From positions 248,001-312,000 of the forward strand of contig JAYQTA010000002.1 of assembly GCA_038147155.1 (NCBI GenBank): DNA of 64,000 nucleotides. Reading direction: 5' to 3'. A program made the translations under genes and the position numbers. This document shows positions 1-7,825 of this stretch, piece by piece (the first letter of the stretch is position 1; the number at the start of each line of letters is the position of its first letter). The stretch comes from Australimonas brisbanensis. GTDB taxonomy: Bacteria; Chloroflexota; Dehalococcoidia; Lucifugimonadales; Australimonadaceae. A model generated the notes under the pieces. That model made no database searches, was not told the DNA's origin, and was given only the letters and a program-made list of their open reading frames with translations.

Positions 1-179
1 CCGGCGAGCTGAAGGAAGGCGGAGCGGTGGCCCCGGCTCTTCCACTGGCCCAGGTCCACGGTGCGGCCGTCCTCGATGTAGTAGGAGCGGTAGATGGGGA
101 TGCCCTGCGCCTCCATCCACTTGTCGTACAGGTACGGCTTGCGGATGTAGAGCATCTCTTCAGGGATGTCGTTGGCCAC
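1..179 (-). CDS. Cupin-family protein, N-terminal part only (cut by window edge)
   Basis: The gene reads leftward from a GTG at 177-179 and runs off the window, so only about 59 residues are visible. An AGGAGG ribosome site sits about eight bases upstream of the start. The visible sequence contains 'KWMEAQGIPIYR', which matches 'NFMEAQGIPIHR' near the N-terminus of the bicupin gene at 7826-9064, and it goes on to a 'GHRSAFLQLAG' segment where that paralogue has 'GTGIQLLGTE'. It is therefore most likely a fourth member of the bicupin family in this window. No metal ligands are visible because both barrels lie beyond the edge. It is divergent from the dehydrogenase starting at 296. Confidence 0.75.
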   Translation of the reverse strand, partial: MANDIPEEMLYIRKPYLYDKWMEAQGIPIYRSYYIEDGRTVDLGQWKSRGHRSAFLQLA

Positions 180-295
180 GAGGGTCCTCCTGTGCTGCTG
201 TCTGCTGAGGTCGCCGGGAGGCTACCGGCATGCCCGTGGGGTGTCAACGCGCGTGTGCGAGAATGCCGCCACACTGGACGACGACGGAGGACCCC

Positions 296-1174
296 ATGCC
301 CACTGACGCATTCCCCGCCGGGTTCATCGGCCTCGGCCGCATGGGCCTGCCCATGGCACGCCGGCTCCTGGGTGCAGGCTTCGCCGTCCACGTCGCCTCC
401 CGCAGCCCGGGCCCGGTGCAGGCGCTGGCGAGGGAGGGCGCACAGCCTGCGTCCACCCCGGCGCAGGTGGCCCAGCGCGCGGACATAGTCTGCACCTGCC
501 TGCCGGACGAGACCGCGACGGAGGCGGTCTACTTTAGCCCGGACGGTCTGCTGGCCCACGCGCGGGCGGGACAGGGGTTGGTGGAGTGCTCCACCATCTC
601 GCCCCGGCTGGCCCGGCACCTCGAGGCCGCTGCGCGCGAGCGCGGCGCCTGGTTCGTGGACGCGCCGGTCTCCGGCGGCGTGGAGCGCGCCGCCGACGGC
701 ACCCTCGCCATCATGGCCGGTGGGGATCCGGGGGCCCTGCGGGTGGTGCGCCAGGCGCTGGAGGCCTTCGGCACGGTGCACCACGTGGGCGGGCCGGGGC
801 AGGGGTGCGTGGTGAAGCTGGCGAACCAGCTGCTGGTGGGCGTGCATACGGCGGGCGCCACCGAGGCATTTGTGCTGGCGCGCGAAAGCGGGGCGAGCGT
901 CTCCCAGGTGCTGGAGGTGCTCTCCGGTGCGTGGGCGGCCAGCACCATGCTGGAGCGCACGGGGCCCCTGGTGGCCTCCGGGGAGTACGGCTCACGCGCG
1001 CCGGTGCGCCTGCTGGCCAAGGACCTTGCGCTGGTGGCACAGGCGTCGGCGGACGTGGGCGTCAGCCTGCCGCTGGCACAGGCCACCCTGGGCGTGTTCC
1101 AGCGTGCCATGGCCGCGGGGTTGGGCGAGACGGACATCGCCGCCGTCGCCACGCTGCTGGGGCCGGGGCGCTAG
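296..1174 (+). CDS. NAD(P)-dependent beta-hydroxyacid dehydrogenase (3-hydroxyisobutyrate dehydrogenase family)
   Basis: A 292-residue protein that oxidises beta-hydroxyacids such as 3-hydroxyisobutyrate, tartronate semialdehyde or related substrates in the cytoplasm; the exact substrate cannot be read. The Rossmann dinucleotide motif GLGRMG is at residues 12-17, the family substrate motif DAPVSGG at 122-128 and the catalytic lysine at K174 in 'VVKLANQ'. The length is normal for the family. I chose ATG 296 because CGGAGGACCCC precedes it directly; an upstream in-frame start at 230 has no ribosome site and encodes unrelated residues. Its stop lies in a CTAG tetramer shared with the convergent gene ending at 1171. 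Confidence 0.9.
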   Translation: MPTDAFPAGFIGLGRMGLPMARRLLGAGFAVHVASRSPGPVQALAREGAQPASTPAQVAQRADIVCTCLPDETATEAVYFSPDGLLAHARAGQGLVECSTISPRLARHLEAAARERGAWFVDAPVSGGVERAADGTLAIMAGGDPGALRVVRQALEAFGTVHHVGGPGQGCVVKLANQLLVGVHTAGATEAFVLARESGASVSQVLEVLSGAWAASTMLERTGPLVASGEYGSRAPVRLLAKDLALVAQASADVGVSLPLAQATLGVFQRAMAAGLGETDIAAVATLLGPGR

Positions 1175-1806
1175 CGCCCCGCACTCACGAGAGCAGAGGA
1201 CGGACCCGCCTTGGGCAGAGTGAAGACGACCTCTGCCCCCCGTTCGCGGTCGGCCTGGGCCCAAATGCGCCCGCCGTGGGCCTCCACGATGCCCCGCGCT
1301 ATCGCTAGGCCCAGCCCGCCCCCGCCGCTGGAACGGGCACGGGAGCGGTCCGACCGGTAGGAGCGCTCGAACACCCGCTCCAGCTCGTCGTCGGCGATGC
1401 CCTCCCCGGTGTCCGCCACGTACCCCTCCGGCACGGTGACCAGCATCACCCGCCACAGGTCGGAGTAACCCGCCTCGCCGGGGACGTGGTCAACCACGTT
1501 GTGCTGACCCTGGACGAGCTGCGGGTTGCCCTGGGCGTCGAAACCGGTGATGAACGCCCAGATGGGGGCCGTCGCCACTGCCCCGCCCGATGACGGGGAG
1601 TTCGTGCCGAAGTCGTAGTACTCCACCGCCTGGCCGCGGTACCACCCGTCCACCAGCGCGAGCGCTGGAGACGGCTCCGGCGTGGGTGTGGCCGTGGGCC
1701 GGGGGGTGGCGGTGGGCTCCGGCCCGGCGCATGCCGCCGCCACCAGTGCGAGGGTCAACGCCACCGCGGCTGCCCCTCCCGTCGCGAAGAACCTGCCGAT
1801 TCTCAT
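1171..1806 (-). CDS. Lipoprotein fused to the C-terminal ATPase half of a histidine kinase (chimeric ORF)
   Basis: This 211-residue ORF joins two unrelated pieces. Residues 1-26 are a signal peptide ending in the lipobox-like 'LVAAAC', followed by a Thr/Pro-rich linker to about residue 46 and a secreted domain ('GWYRGQAVEYYDFGTN') to about residue 129. From 'DTGEGI' (132-137) it becomes the end of a sensor-kinase HATPase_c domain: G1 box DTGEGI, an F-box-like 'ERVFERSYRSDRS', G2 box GGGGLGLAIA (161-170), then 'VEAHGGRIWAQ' and a terminal 'VVFTLP'. HisKA, the N-box and any sensor region are absent. The join is near 1410-1425. ATG 1806 has an AGGAGGAG site. A kinase domain exported behind a lipobox cannot work as such, so this looks like a deletion fusion or an assembly join. 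Confidence 0.8.
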   Translation of the reverse strand: MRIGRFFATGGAAAVALTLALVAAACAGPEPTATPRPTATPTPEPSPALALVDGWYRGQAVEYYDFGTNSPSSGGAVATAPIWAFITGFDAQGNPQLVQGQHNVVDHVPGEAGYSDLWRVMLVTVPEGYVADTGEGIADDELERVFERSYRSDRSRARSSGGGGLGLAIARGIVEAHGGRIWAQADRERGAEVVFTLPKAGPSSALVSAGR

Positions 1807-1909
1807 CTCGTCTCCTCCTGCCGTGGGACGGGTGTGCCGTCCGTGCTGGGGAAGACGCTAGCGGGCAGTTCTTACAGAACCATTACGGGCATTACGGCCC
1901 CGTGACGGC

Positions 1910-2878
1910 TCAGGGCACCAGCACCACCTTGCCGGCGGTCTGACGGCCCTCCAGCGCGCGGTGCGCATCGGCGGCCTGGGCCAGCGGCAGTTCCAGGCCG
2001 ATGCGCACGGTGAGCTGGCCCGCGCGCATCCAGTCGAACAGCTCCCCGGAGCGCCAGCGCAGCTCCTCCGGGTCGGTGCCGTAGTGGGCCAGGGTGGGGC
2101 GGGTGAGGAAGAGAGAGCCCTTGGCGTTGAGCGTCTGCGGGTCCACGGGGGCGACGCGCCCGGAGCTCTGGCCGAACAGCACCAGGTACCCGCGCGGGGC
2201 CAGGCACTCCAGGGAACGGTCGAAGGTGTCCTTGCCCACGGAGTCGAACACCACGGGCAGCCCCTTGCCTCCGGTGATGCGCTTCACCTCGGGTAGGAAA
2301 TCGACCTCGGAGTAGCGGATCACGTGGTCAGCCCCGGCGGCGCGGGAGAGCGCCTCCTTCTCAGCCGTGGAGACGGTGGTGATGACCGTGGCGCCGCGCA
2401 TCTTGGCCATCTGCGTGAGCAGCAGGCCCACCCCGCCTGCACCCGCGTGCACCAGGCACGTCTGACCCGCCTGGAGGGGGAAGGTGGAGGTGCACAGGTA
2501 GTGGGCGGTGAGGCCCTGGAGCAGCGCGGCCACGGCCAGCTTGGTCTCCAGTCCCTCCGGCACGGGCACCAGCTTGCTCGCCGCGACGGCGGCGTACTCG
2601 GCGTAGGCCCCGCCGGTGCCCTGGTAGACCACCCGGTCACCGGGGTTCAACCCGCTCACGCCCGCGCCCACGGCCTCCACCACGCCGCCCGCTTCACCGC
2701 CGGTGGTGAAGGGCAGGGGCACCTTGTAGGCCCCGGAGCGCTCGTAGGTGTCCTTGAAGTTCACGCCCACTGCTTCGTGCCGCACCAGCACCTGGCCCTC
2801 GCCGGGGGTGGGGGTGGGGATGTCCTCGTAGCGGAGCACCTCGGCCCCGCCGTGCTCGTGGAAGCGCACTGCCTTCAT
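1910..2878 (-). CDS. qor: NADPH:quinone oxidoreductase (zinc-free MDR family)
   Basis: A 322-residue medium-chain reductase that uses NADPH to reduce quinones in the cytoplasm. The GroES-like N-terminal half carries 'GVNFKDTYERSG' (residues 38-49), the Rossmann half has the nucleotide motif AGAGGVG (145-151), and the C-terminal 'HRALEGRQTAGKVVL' is typical of QOR. No cysteine cluster of the zinc alcohol dehydrogenases is seen, which fits the zinc-free class. The length matches the family. ATG 2878 is the first start in the frame. It lies 31 bases downstream of the split permease genes and may share their transcript. Confidence 0.92.
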   Translation of the reverse strand: MKAVRFHEHGGAEVLRYEDIPTPTPGEGQVLVRHEAVGVNFKDTYERSGAYKVPLPFTTGGEAGGVVEAVGAGVSGLNPGDRVVYQGTGGAYAEYAAVAASKLVPVPEGLETKLAVAALLQGLTAHYLCTSTFPLQAGQTCLVHAGAGGVGLLLTQMAKMRGATVITTVSTAEKEALSRAAGADHVIRYSEVDFLPEVKRITGGKGLPVVFDSVGKDTFDRSLECLAPRGYLVLFGQSSGRVAPVDPQTLNAKGSLFLTRPTLAHYGTDPEELRWRSGELFDWMRAGQLTVRIGLELPLAQAADAHRALEGRQTAGKVVLVP

Positions 2879-2909
2879 GGGTCACCTCGCCGTCGTTCTG
2901 GTGGGCAGT

Positions 2910-3410
2910 CTAGCCGAACAGCAGGTCGTAGATGGGGATGGTGAGCAGGCCGATGGCGATGGACGCGGGGGTGGAGACGATGAGCCGAGCCGCAGTGAGC
3001 GCGCCACCCAAGAACGGTATCTCGAACATCACAGTGCGGGTGATGGGGCTCAGGCTCCAGGCCGACACGAAGGCCGCGATGGCGCCGGGCCCCGCCCCGG
3101 TGTGGTACACGGAGCCGATGAGCGGAACCACCACGTAGGGCCCACCGGGCACGACGGAGCCGACCACGGTGCCGATGAGCACGCCGGTCAGACCCGACTC
3201 GTTGCCCATCCACCGGCTGATGAGCTCGGCGGGCAGCACCACCTGCGCCATGCCCGCCAGCAGCATGCCGATGGCCATGTTGGGTGCAACCACCTGGAAC
3301 ATCCGCCAAGAGACACCCAGCCCCTGCCGAACGCCCGCCACCCGGTGCTGGCGGTAGGAGATGGTCGTGGCCCCCACGAACAGGGCGGTGAGCACCAGGA
3401 AGGTGGTCAT
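2910..3410 (-). CDS. Permease half protein (ArsP/DUF318-like), second of a pair
   Basis: A 166-residue integral membrane protein with four or more hydrophobic segments. Its core contains 'LISRWMGNESGLTG', 'VVPGGPYVVVPL' and 'EIPFLGGALTAAR', and the same motifs recur in the neighbour at 3407-4036. The pair looks like the two homologous halves of a PF03773-type permease encoded separately. The start ATG 3410 overlaps the stop of the upstream gene by four bases (ATGA), which implies translational coupling. The substrate cannot be read; no arsenic resistance genes are nearby. The family call rests on motif and topology resemblance only. Confidence 0.7.
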   Translation of the reverse strand: MTTFLVLTALFVGATTISYRQHRVAGVRQGLGVSWRMFQVVAPNMAIGMLLAGMAQVVLPAELISRWMGNESGLTGVLIGTVVGSVVPGGPYVVVPLIGSVYHTGAGPGAIAAFVSAWSLSPITRTVMFEIPFLGGALTAARLIVSTPASIAIGLLTIPIYDLLFG

Positions 3411-4036
3411 GACCCGCCCTCCCGCTTCCTCCCGGTGATGACCGAGCCTCCAGTGAGCCGAGTCAGGTCGCGGGAGCGTTCGGGCATCATGCGGAAGACC
3501 AGGGGCACCAGCACCGCCGCGACGATGGGGAACCAGAGGCTGGCGATGATGCGTGCGAGAGTGAGGGGCACCCCCAGGAAGGGGATCTCCCACACGAAGG
3601 TGCGGTTGGCGGTGATGAGGTTGCGGGCCGCCAGGAACCCGGAGAGGGGCGCGACGCCCGCTCCCGATGCCAGCAGCGAGGCCGCCACCGGGTAGACCAC
3701 GTAGGGTCCGCCGGGGGAGAGCATCCCCACCACCATGCCCACGGCCAGGCCCACCATGCCCGCATCGTCGCCCATCCACCTGCCCACCATGGCGGGCGGG
3801 AACAGCACGGTGAGCATCCCCGCCAGGAGCATGCCCATGGACAGGAACGGGACGGCGCCCAGCACCAGGTGCCAGGCGTTGTCCACGCCCTGAAGCAGGC
3901 CGTCCGTGCCTTGCTGGACGTAGGCCAAGGCGCTCACGCCGACCAGCAGCGTCAGGGTGATGAGCATGCTGATGCTGGGCCGCCACCGGCGCGAGCGACG
4001 GGGCGCGGCGGAGCGCGCTGTGGGCTGGTGGGACAC
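3407..4036 (-). CDS. Permease half protein (ArsP/DUF318-like), first of a pair
   Basis: About 209 residues, strongly hydrophobic, with a basic cytoplasmic N-terminus followed by membrane segments. It carries 'MVGRWMGDDAGMVG', 'LSPGGPYVVYPVAAS' and 'EIPFLGVPLTLAR', matching the paired gene downstream. Two halves with the repeated GGPYVV signature suggest one heteromeric permease. GTG 4036 was chosen because it keeps the basic segment ahead of the first helix; ATG 3967 is an alternative, and neither has a convincing ribosome site. The last four bases overlap the next start. Frame reading further upstream has no features. Confidence 0.65.
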   Translation of the reverse strand: MSHQPTARSAAPRRSRRWRPSISMLITLTLLVGVSALAYVQQGTDGLLQGVDNAWHLVLGAVPFLSMGMLLAGMLTVLFPPAMVGRWMGDDAGMVGLAVGMVVGMLSPGGPYVVYPVAASLLASGAGVAPLSGFLAARNLITANRTFVWEIPFLGVPLTLARIIASLWFPIVAAVLVPLVFRMMPERSRDLTRLTGGSVITGRKREGGS

Positions 4037-4094
4037 GGGCCAACCATCCAGAAGTGGTGAGGCCAGTATCGCGCGCCGCCGGGGCGCTGTCACG

Positions 4095-4976
4095 CTACGG
4101 CAGGGTGTAGTCCACCACCAGCGTGGGCCACCCGGCCGGGGCGCCCTCCCTGCTCCCAAAGCGCTTGGCGGTGCGGGTGCCGCTGGAAGCGTCGGGCTTG
4201 ACCAGCCAGCCGTGATTCAGAGACGGGCTGACCAACCACGCCTGCACATCCGCCATCAGCCCCGCACCCTCCCAGGAGGCGGCGCCGGAACGGTCCACAT
4301 TGGCTGAGCCGGAGGAGGTTGCCTCGAAGTCCCCGCCCGGCGCACCCCAGGTGGTGGTGAGTGAGGCGCGGGTCCAGGTGGCGCCGGAGGGGTTGGGCGC
4401 ACCCCGGCCCTCCTCGCCTCCCGCGTTCTCCACGCCCTCCGACCAGGAGGTGCTCACGCGGTGCAGCCCGAAGGGGAGGGGCCCCGCCTGGGTGCGGTCA
4501 ACGCTGAACGTGAGGCGCACGCCGGTGATGGTGGCGCCCTGGGGGATGGAGGAGAGGTCGAACCGCACCAGCGCGTGCCTTTCGTTGCCCTGGTTGGTGA
4601 AGCCCGAGAACAGGTGCTCCCCGGCCCCGTTCCCCAGGTTGCCGGACTCCCCGTAGAGCGTGACATCGGCCACGGGAGCAAGCGTCACGCTGAGGCTGGT
4701 GGGGGTGGGCGAGGGCGTTGCGGTGGGCGCGAGCGCCTGGGTGACGGTGGGTGTGGGAGTGGGGGCGGGCAGCGGCATTGCGGTCGCGGTTGGCGCCCCG
4801 CTGGGCGTGGATGCGGGCGAGGAGGTGGGCGTGGCCGTCGCTGTGGGGGCTGCGCCAGGGACGGGCGTCGTCGTGGGGGCAGGCGCCGGCGTGGCGGTGG
4901 GCGTGGGCTCAGGCCCAGCGCACGCGGCCAGGGCCAGGGTGGTGGCGAGCAGAAGGGCGGCGGCGCTCAGACGCAT
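4095..4976 (-). CDS. DNRLRE-domain lipoprotein with Thr/Pro linker
   Basis: A secreted lipoprotein of 293 residues. The signal peptide ends 'LALAACAG', giving a lipidated cysteine. A low-complexity Pro/Thr/Ala stretch of roughly 70 residues follows as a surface linker. The C-terminal two thirds are a DNRLRE-type beta-sandwich module ('DVTLYGESGNLGNG', 'ALVRFDLSSIPQGA', 'WTRASLTTTWGAPGGDF', 'GWLVKPD'), a fold found in extracellular carbohydrate-binding and adhesive proteins. ATG 4976 is preceded by CGGAGG; an ATG seven codons upstream lacks one. It stands alone and has no catalytic partner nearby. Confidence 0.8.
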   Translation of the reverse strand: MRLSAAALLLATTLALAACAGPEPTPTATPAPAPTTTPVPGAAPTATATPTSSPASTPSGAPTATAMPLPAPTPTPTVTQALAPTATPSPTPTSLSVTLAPVADVTLYGESGNLGNGAGEHLFSGFTNQGNERHALVRFDLSSIPQGATITGVRLTFSVDRTQAGPLPFGLHRVSTSWSEGVENAGGEEGRGAPNPSGATWTRASLTTTWGAPGGDFEATSSGSANVDRSGAASWEGAGLMADVQAWLVSPSLNHGWLVKPDASSGTRTAKRFGSREGAPAGWPTLVVDYTLP

Positions 4977-5037
4977 GGGGAACCTCCGTGAGTGCATGCA
5001 TTCAGACGCCTGAGGCCGCCGATCGGATGCACCCGCT

Positions 5038-5955
5038 CTAGACGAACAGTTCCTCGACGGTCCACAGGCGCTGGGTGAGCCCCTGCTCGTACAGGTAGGT
5101 GGCGATGGCGCGCACCGACGCTGCGTGGGTGCCCAGGCCGTGCTTGCGCGGGAAGATGCCGAGGCGGCGCATGGCGCCCACGTTCAGCCCCTGGTGCTCG
5201 CCAGAGTCCGGCTCCTCAGCGTCGTAGATCGCGCGGGCCTTCTCGCTGGCCGCCACCACCGCCTCGGCTAGGCCGGGGTTCGCGGCGTGCGACTCCTCCT
5301 TCATCACCAGCAGCGTGTTGATGGGCATGGCGCCGGTGCGCTTGAAGTAGTCGTCGATGAGTGGGTTGGCTTCCTCGGTGAGCCGTTGGACGGTTGGGGC
5401 CAGTTCCGCGTTGCCGCCCGCCACCACCAGCGCGTCGATCTCACCCGCGGCCAGCAGATCCTCCAGCTTGGCGCGCTTCTCGGAGGTGAACCGCTTGGAG
5501 CGCGGGTAGTTGATGTCCCGCAGCGAGTCAGCCTCGCCCTCCACCCAGGTAATGCACTCGGCCGAGACGTCAAATTGGTGCACCAGGATGCCGCGCAGCC
5601 ACGCCGCGGGGTTGGAGGCGAAACCCAGGGGCACGCCGATGCGCTTGTTCGCCAGGTCCTCCGGGCTCTTGATGCCCGCGTTCTTGTTCACCGTCACGCC
5701 GGTGAGCGGGTAGAATAGGTTGGGAAAGACCGGGAGGCCGATGAGCTGCACCCCGTTGTCCTTAGCCACGATGTAGTTGGTGATGGTCAATTCACCCACA
5801 TCGTACGGGCGCGTGGTGACCATGCTGGGGAAGATGGGTGCGGGGGCGAAGCCGGGGGAGGAGACCACCACCTCGAACCCCTCCACTTTCACCCGGCCCT
5901 CCACCAGGTGCTTGGTCTCCAGCCGGGTGCCCACCGCCATCTTCAGTGCTGCCAT
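5038..5955 (-). CDS. Pht5-like periplasmic-binding-fold protein (4,5-dihydroxyphthalate decarboxylase/SBP family)
   Basis: A 305-residue protein without a signal peptide, related to the 4,5-dihydroxyphthalate decarboxylase group that shares the type II substrate-binding-protein fold. Family features include 'PYDVGELTITNYI', 'GLPVFPNLFYPLTGVTVNKNAGI' (broken here by the repeated hydrophobic core) and 'KRIGVPLGFASNPAAWLRG'. The lack of a leader and of any permease gene nearby argues for a cytoplasmic enzyme or sensor rather than a transporter component. It ends an operon-like run with 6634-7698 and 6039-6623. ATG 5955 has an AAGGAG site. A related copy lies at 30661-31653. The substrate is unknown. 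Confidence 0.75.
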   Translation of the reverse strand: MAALKMAVGTRLETKHLVEGRVKVEGFEVVVSSPGFAPAPIFPSMVTTRPYDVGELTITNYIVAKDNGVQLIGLPVFPNLFYPLTGVTVNKNAGIKSPEDLANKRIGVPLGFASNPAAWLRGILVHQFDVSAECITWVEGEADSLRDINYPRSKRFTSEKRAKLEDLLAAGEIDALVVAGGNAELAPTVQRLTEEANPLIDDYFKRTGAMPINTLLVMKEESHAANPGLAEAVVAASEKARAIYDAEEPDSGEHQGLNVGAMRRLGIFPRKHGLGTHAASVRAIATYLYEQGLTQRLWTVEELFV

Positions 5956-6038
5956 CGGGGTCTCCTTGGTGTTCAGTCAGGTTCCATGGGGCTGTTTAAA
6001 CCGCGAGCGGCACAGATGCCGCCTTGTCTGAGCATCCA

Positions 6039-6623
6039 CTACGCCGGGCGCGGTGCGGTGGCAGCCTTGAAGGTGTAGGACGTCCCTGTCTCGGGGTTGT
6101 AGTAGCGGCGCTTCACCTTTTCCAGGTCCATGGAGGTGACGCGCACGTACACCGTCTCCTCCTCGGAGGAGCCCTTGGTGGAATGGATCTCGCCGGGCAG
6201 GAAGTAGGCCACGTGCCCCGGCGCCTGGTAGTCGGCCCGGGTCACCTCCAGCGTGGGGCGCGCCGAGGGGTCATCGGCGTAGCGCCAGGCCATGCGGGTC
6301 TGCACGTTGGAACCGCGCTCCACGCCGTAGACCACGAAGGCTGGGCCGTGGTCGTGCGGGGCGGGCTTGGTGTCGGGACGCAGGGCGGGCTGACGGTACG
6401 CCAGCACCATGAAGCCGGGGTCAGGGTGGCCGGTGGACTCGTCGGCGTGCATCACGTACATGCCGTTGTCCGGGCCGAACTTCTCGGAGGTCTCCGGCCA
6501 GCCGGTCGCGATGATGCGTCGCATGCACTCGGCGATGGTCTGCGCCTGCTCGCGCGGGTCGTCGGTGCCGTTGAAGGCACCACGGATGTCCTCGATGAAC
6601 TGCTCTTCCGTGTAGTTCGCCAC
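6039..6623 (-). CDS. Cupin protein, cysteine-dioxygenase-like
   Basis: A 194-residue single-barrel cupin. The metal motif appears as 'PAPHDHGPAFVVYGV' (two His in an HxH spacing, then the beta-hairpin) and a third candidate ligand in 'FLPGEIHST', so a three-His iron centre as in thiol dioxygenases is likely. The helical N-terminus 'EEQFIEDIRGAF' and the length resemble cysteine/3-mercaptopropionate dioxygenases, but this resemblance is moderate. It starts ten bases after the M29/NicX-like gene and 83 bases before the Pht5-like gene, so the three are probably one operon acting on one substrate. Confidence 0.7.
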   Translation of the reverse strand: MANYTEEQFIEDIRGAFNGTDDPREQAQTIAECMRRIIATGWPETSEKFGPDNGMYVMHADESTGHPDPGFMVLAYRQPALRPDTKPAPHDHGPAFVVYGVERGSNVQTRMAWRYADDPSARPTLEVTRADYQAPGHVAYFLPGEIHSTKGSSEEETVYVRVTSMDLEKVKRRYYNPETGTSYTFKAATAPRPA

Positions 6624-6633
6624 AGCCTTCCTC

Positions 6634-7698
6634 CTAGAGCTTCACGCCGTACTCAGCCGCCAGGGCCTGGAAGTCCGGCTCCTTCAGCAGGCTGAGCGAC
6701 CCGTTCTCGAACATCGTGCGTTCCCCGTTCAGCACCACCGTCTGGTCGGAGATGTAGGCCGAGAGGGTGTTGGCCAGGCGGCCGATGTGCACGTGCATCG
6801 TCTTGGGTTCCGACAACTGACCAGGGCGCTTCTCGGCGCGCGGGTGCATGCCGCCGTGCCAGGAGTCCACGATGAACGTCTTCTCGTGCCCCACCTTCGC
6901 CTCGTTGGCGGCCAGCAGGCCCTCGAACTGCTCCTTGCTCCACACGGTCTGGGTGTCGCCGTCCTTCACCTCGGAGGGCGCGGCACCGGCCCACTCCAGC
7001 CCCGTGAGCATGTTGTTCTCAATGGAGAGCAGCAGGGGCGATGGGAAGGGCTCCTTGGAGGCGAGGCCCGGGTGGTCGAAGGCGATGGTGCCCTGGGCCT
7101 CGCCGGAGCCGACGGGCGCGTACACCTCGCCGGGGAACACCCGCTCGGTGCGGGAGAGCTCGGCGTCCTGAGCGAAGAAGGAGTCCGCCACCTCGGTGGG
7201 GCCCACCACCCGGCCGGACAGGTCCGTGCCCGCGGGGGTGGTGATGCGGTAGGAGCGCGCCTGAGCGGTGATCTCCTCAACGCGGCCGGCGAGAGCCATC
7301 ACCAGTCGCCAGTCGAAGCGCGCGTGCTCCGAGGCCATGCGCTCCGGGGTGCGCATCCGGTTGTTGATGCGCACGTGGGCGGCCTGGCCGTTGGCCTTCA
7401 GGTGCTCCAGCAGCGCCACCCGGTTCACGTTGGCGTTCATCACCAGCTTGTCGGTGGCCAGCACCGCCGCGCCCACCACGGGCGGCAGCTCCCTGCTGCC
7501 CCGCGCCAGCGGGTCTATCCACAGGGAGTAGGCCTTGGCGCCCACGGAGGCGAGGACCTCCTCCATCAGCGTGACCAGGCCCGCGTCCACGCCACCGTGC
7601 TCGTTGAGCAGCAGGACCGACTCGCCGGGCGCGGCGTTCAGGCAGTGCCGCACCAGGTTCTCGACCCCCGCCCGCACCGCCGCTGCGTCTGCCGCCAT
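6634..7698 (-). CDS. M29 aminopeptidase T / NicX-like metalloprotein
   Basis: A 354-residue protein of the family that holds the M29 leucyl aminopeptidases and 2,5-dihydroxypyridine 5,6-dioxygenase (NicX). The C-terminal signature 'HVHIGRLANTLSAYISDQTV' and the Glu-rich middle 'GTIAFDHPGLASKEPF' agree with the group. The size fits NicX (about 350) better than the longer peptidases. Co-occurrence with a cupin dioxygenase-like and a dihydroxyphthalate-decarboxylase-like gene favours a ring-cleavage role, but that is inference. First gene of the three-gene run; its start is ATG 7698 facing the bicupin gene at 7826 across a 127-base divergent spacer. Confidence 0.65.
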   Translation of the reverse strand: MAADAAAVRAGVENLVRHCLNAAPGESVLLLNEHGGVDAGLVTLMEEVLASVGAKAYSLWIDPLARGSRELPPVVGAAVLATDKLVMNANVNRVALLEHLKANGQAAHVRINNRMRTPERMASEHARFDWRLVMALAGRVEEITAQARSYRITTPAGTDLSGRVVGPTEVADSFFAQDAELSRTERVFPGEVYAPVGSGEAQGTIAFDHPGLASKEPFPSPLLLSIENNMLTGLEWAGAAPSEVKDGDTQTVWSKEQFEGLLAANEAKVGHEKTFIVDSWHGGMHPRAEKRPGQLSEPKTMHVHIGRLANTLSAYISDQTVVLNGERTMFENGSLSLLKEPDFQALAAEYGVKL

Positions 7699-7825
7699 GG
7701 CGCACCTCCCGTACCGGCTGCGGCGATTCTAGGCCGCACCTGGCCCGCGCGCCACCCGCTCGCGCCGTTCACCATGGGGGAGCCCGTGCTATGCTCGCGC
7801 CCACATCTCGTCACAGGAGGCCGCC

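Noticed and set aside
1867..1900. Short direct repeat of CATTACGG
   Set aside because: Two eight-base copies only, in a 100-base spacer; no further structure supports a regulatory claim.
4680..4950. Possible tandem repeat array or CRISPR-like element in the Thr/Pro region
   Set aside because: It is coding low-complexity sequence for a lipoprotein linker; no spaced identical repeats exist.
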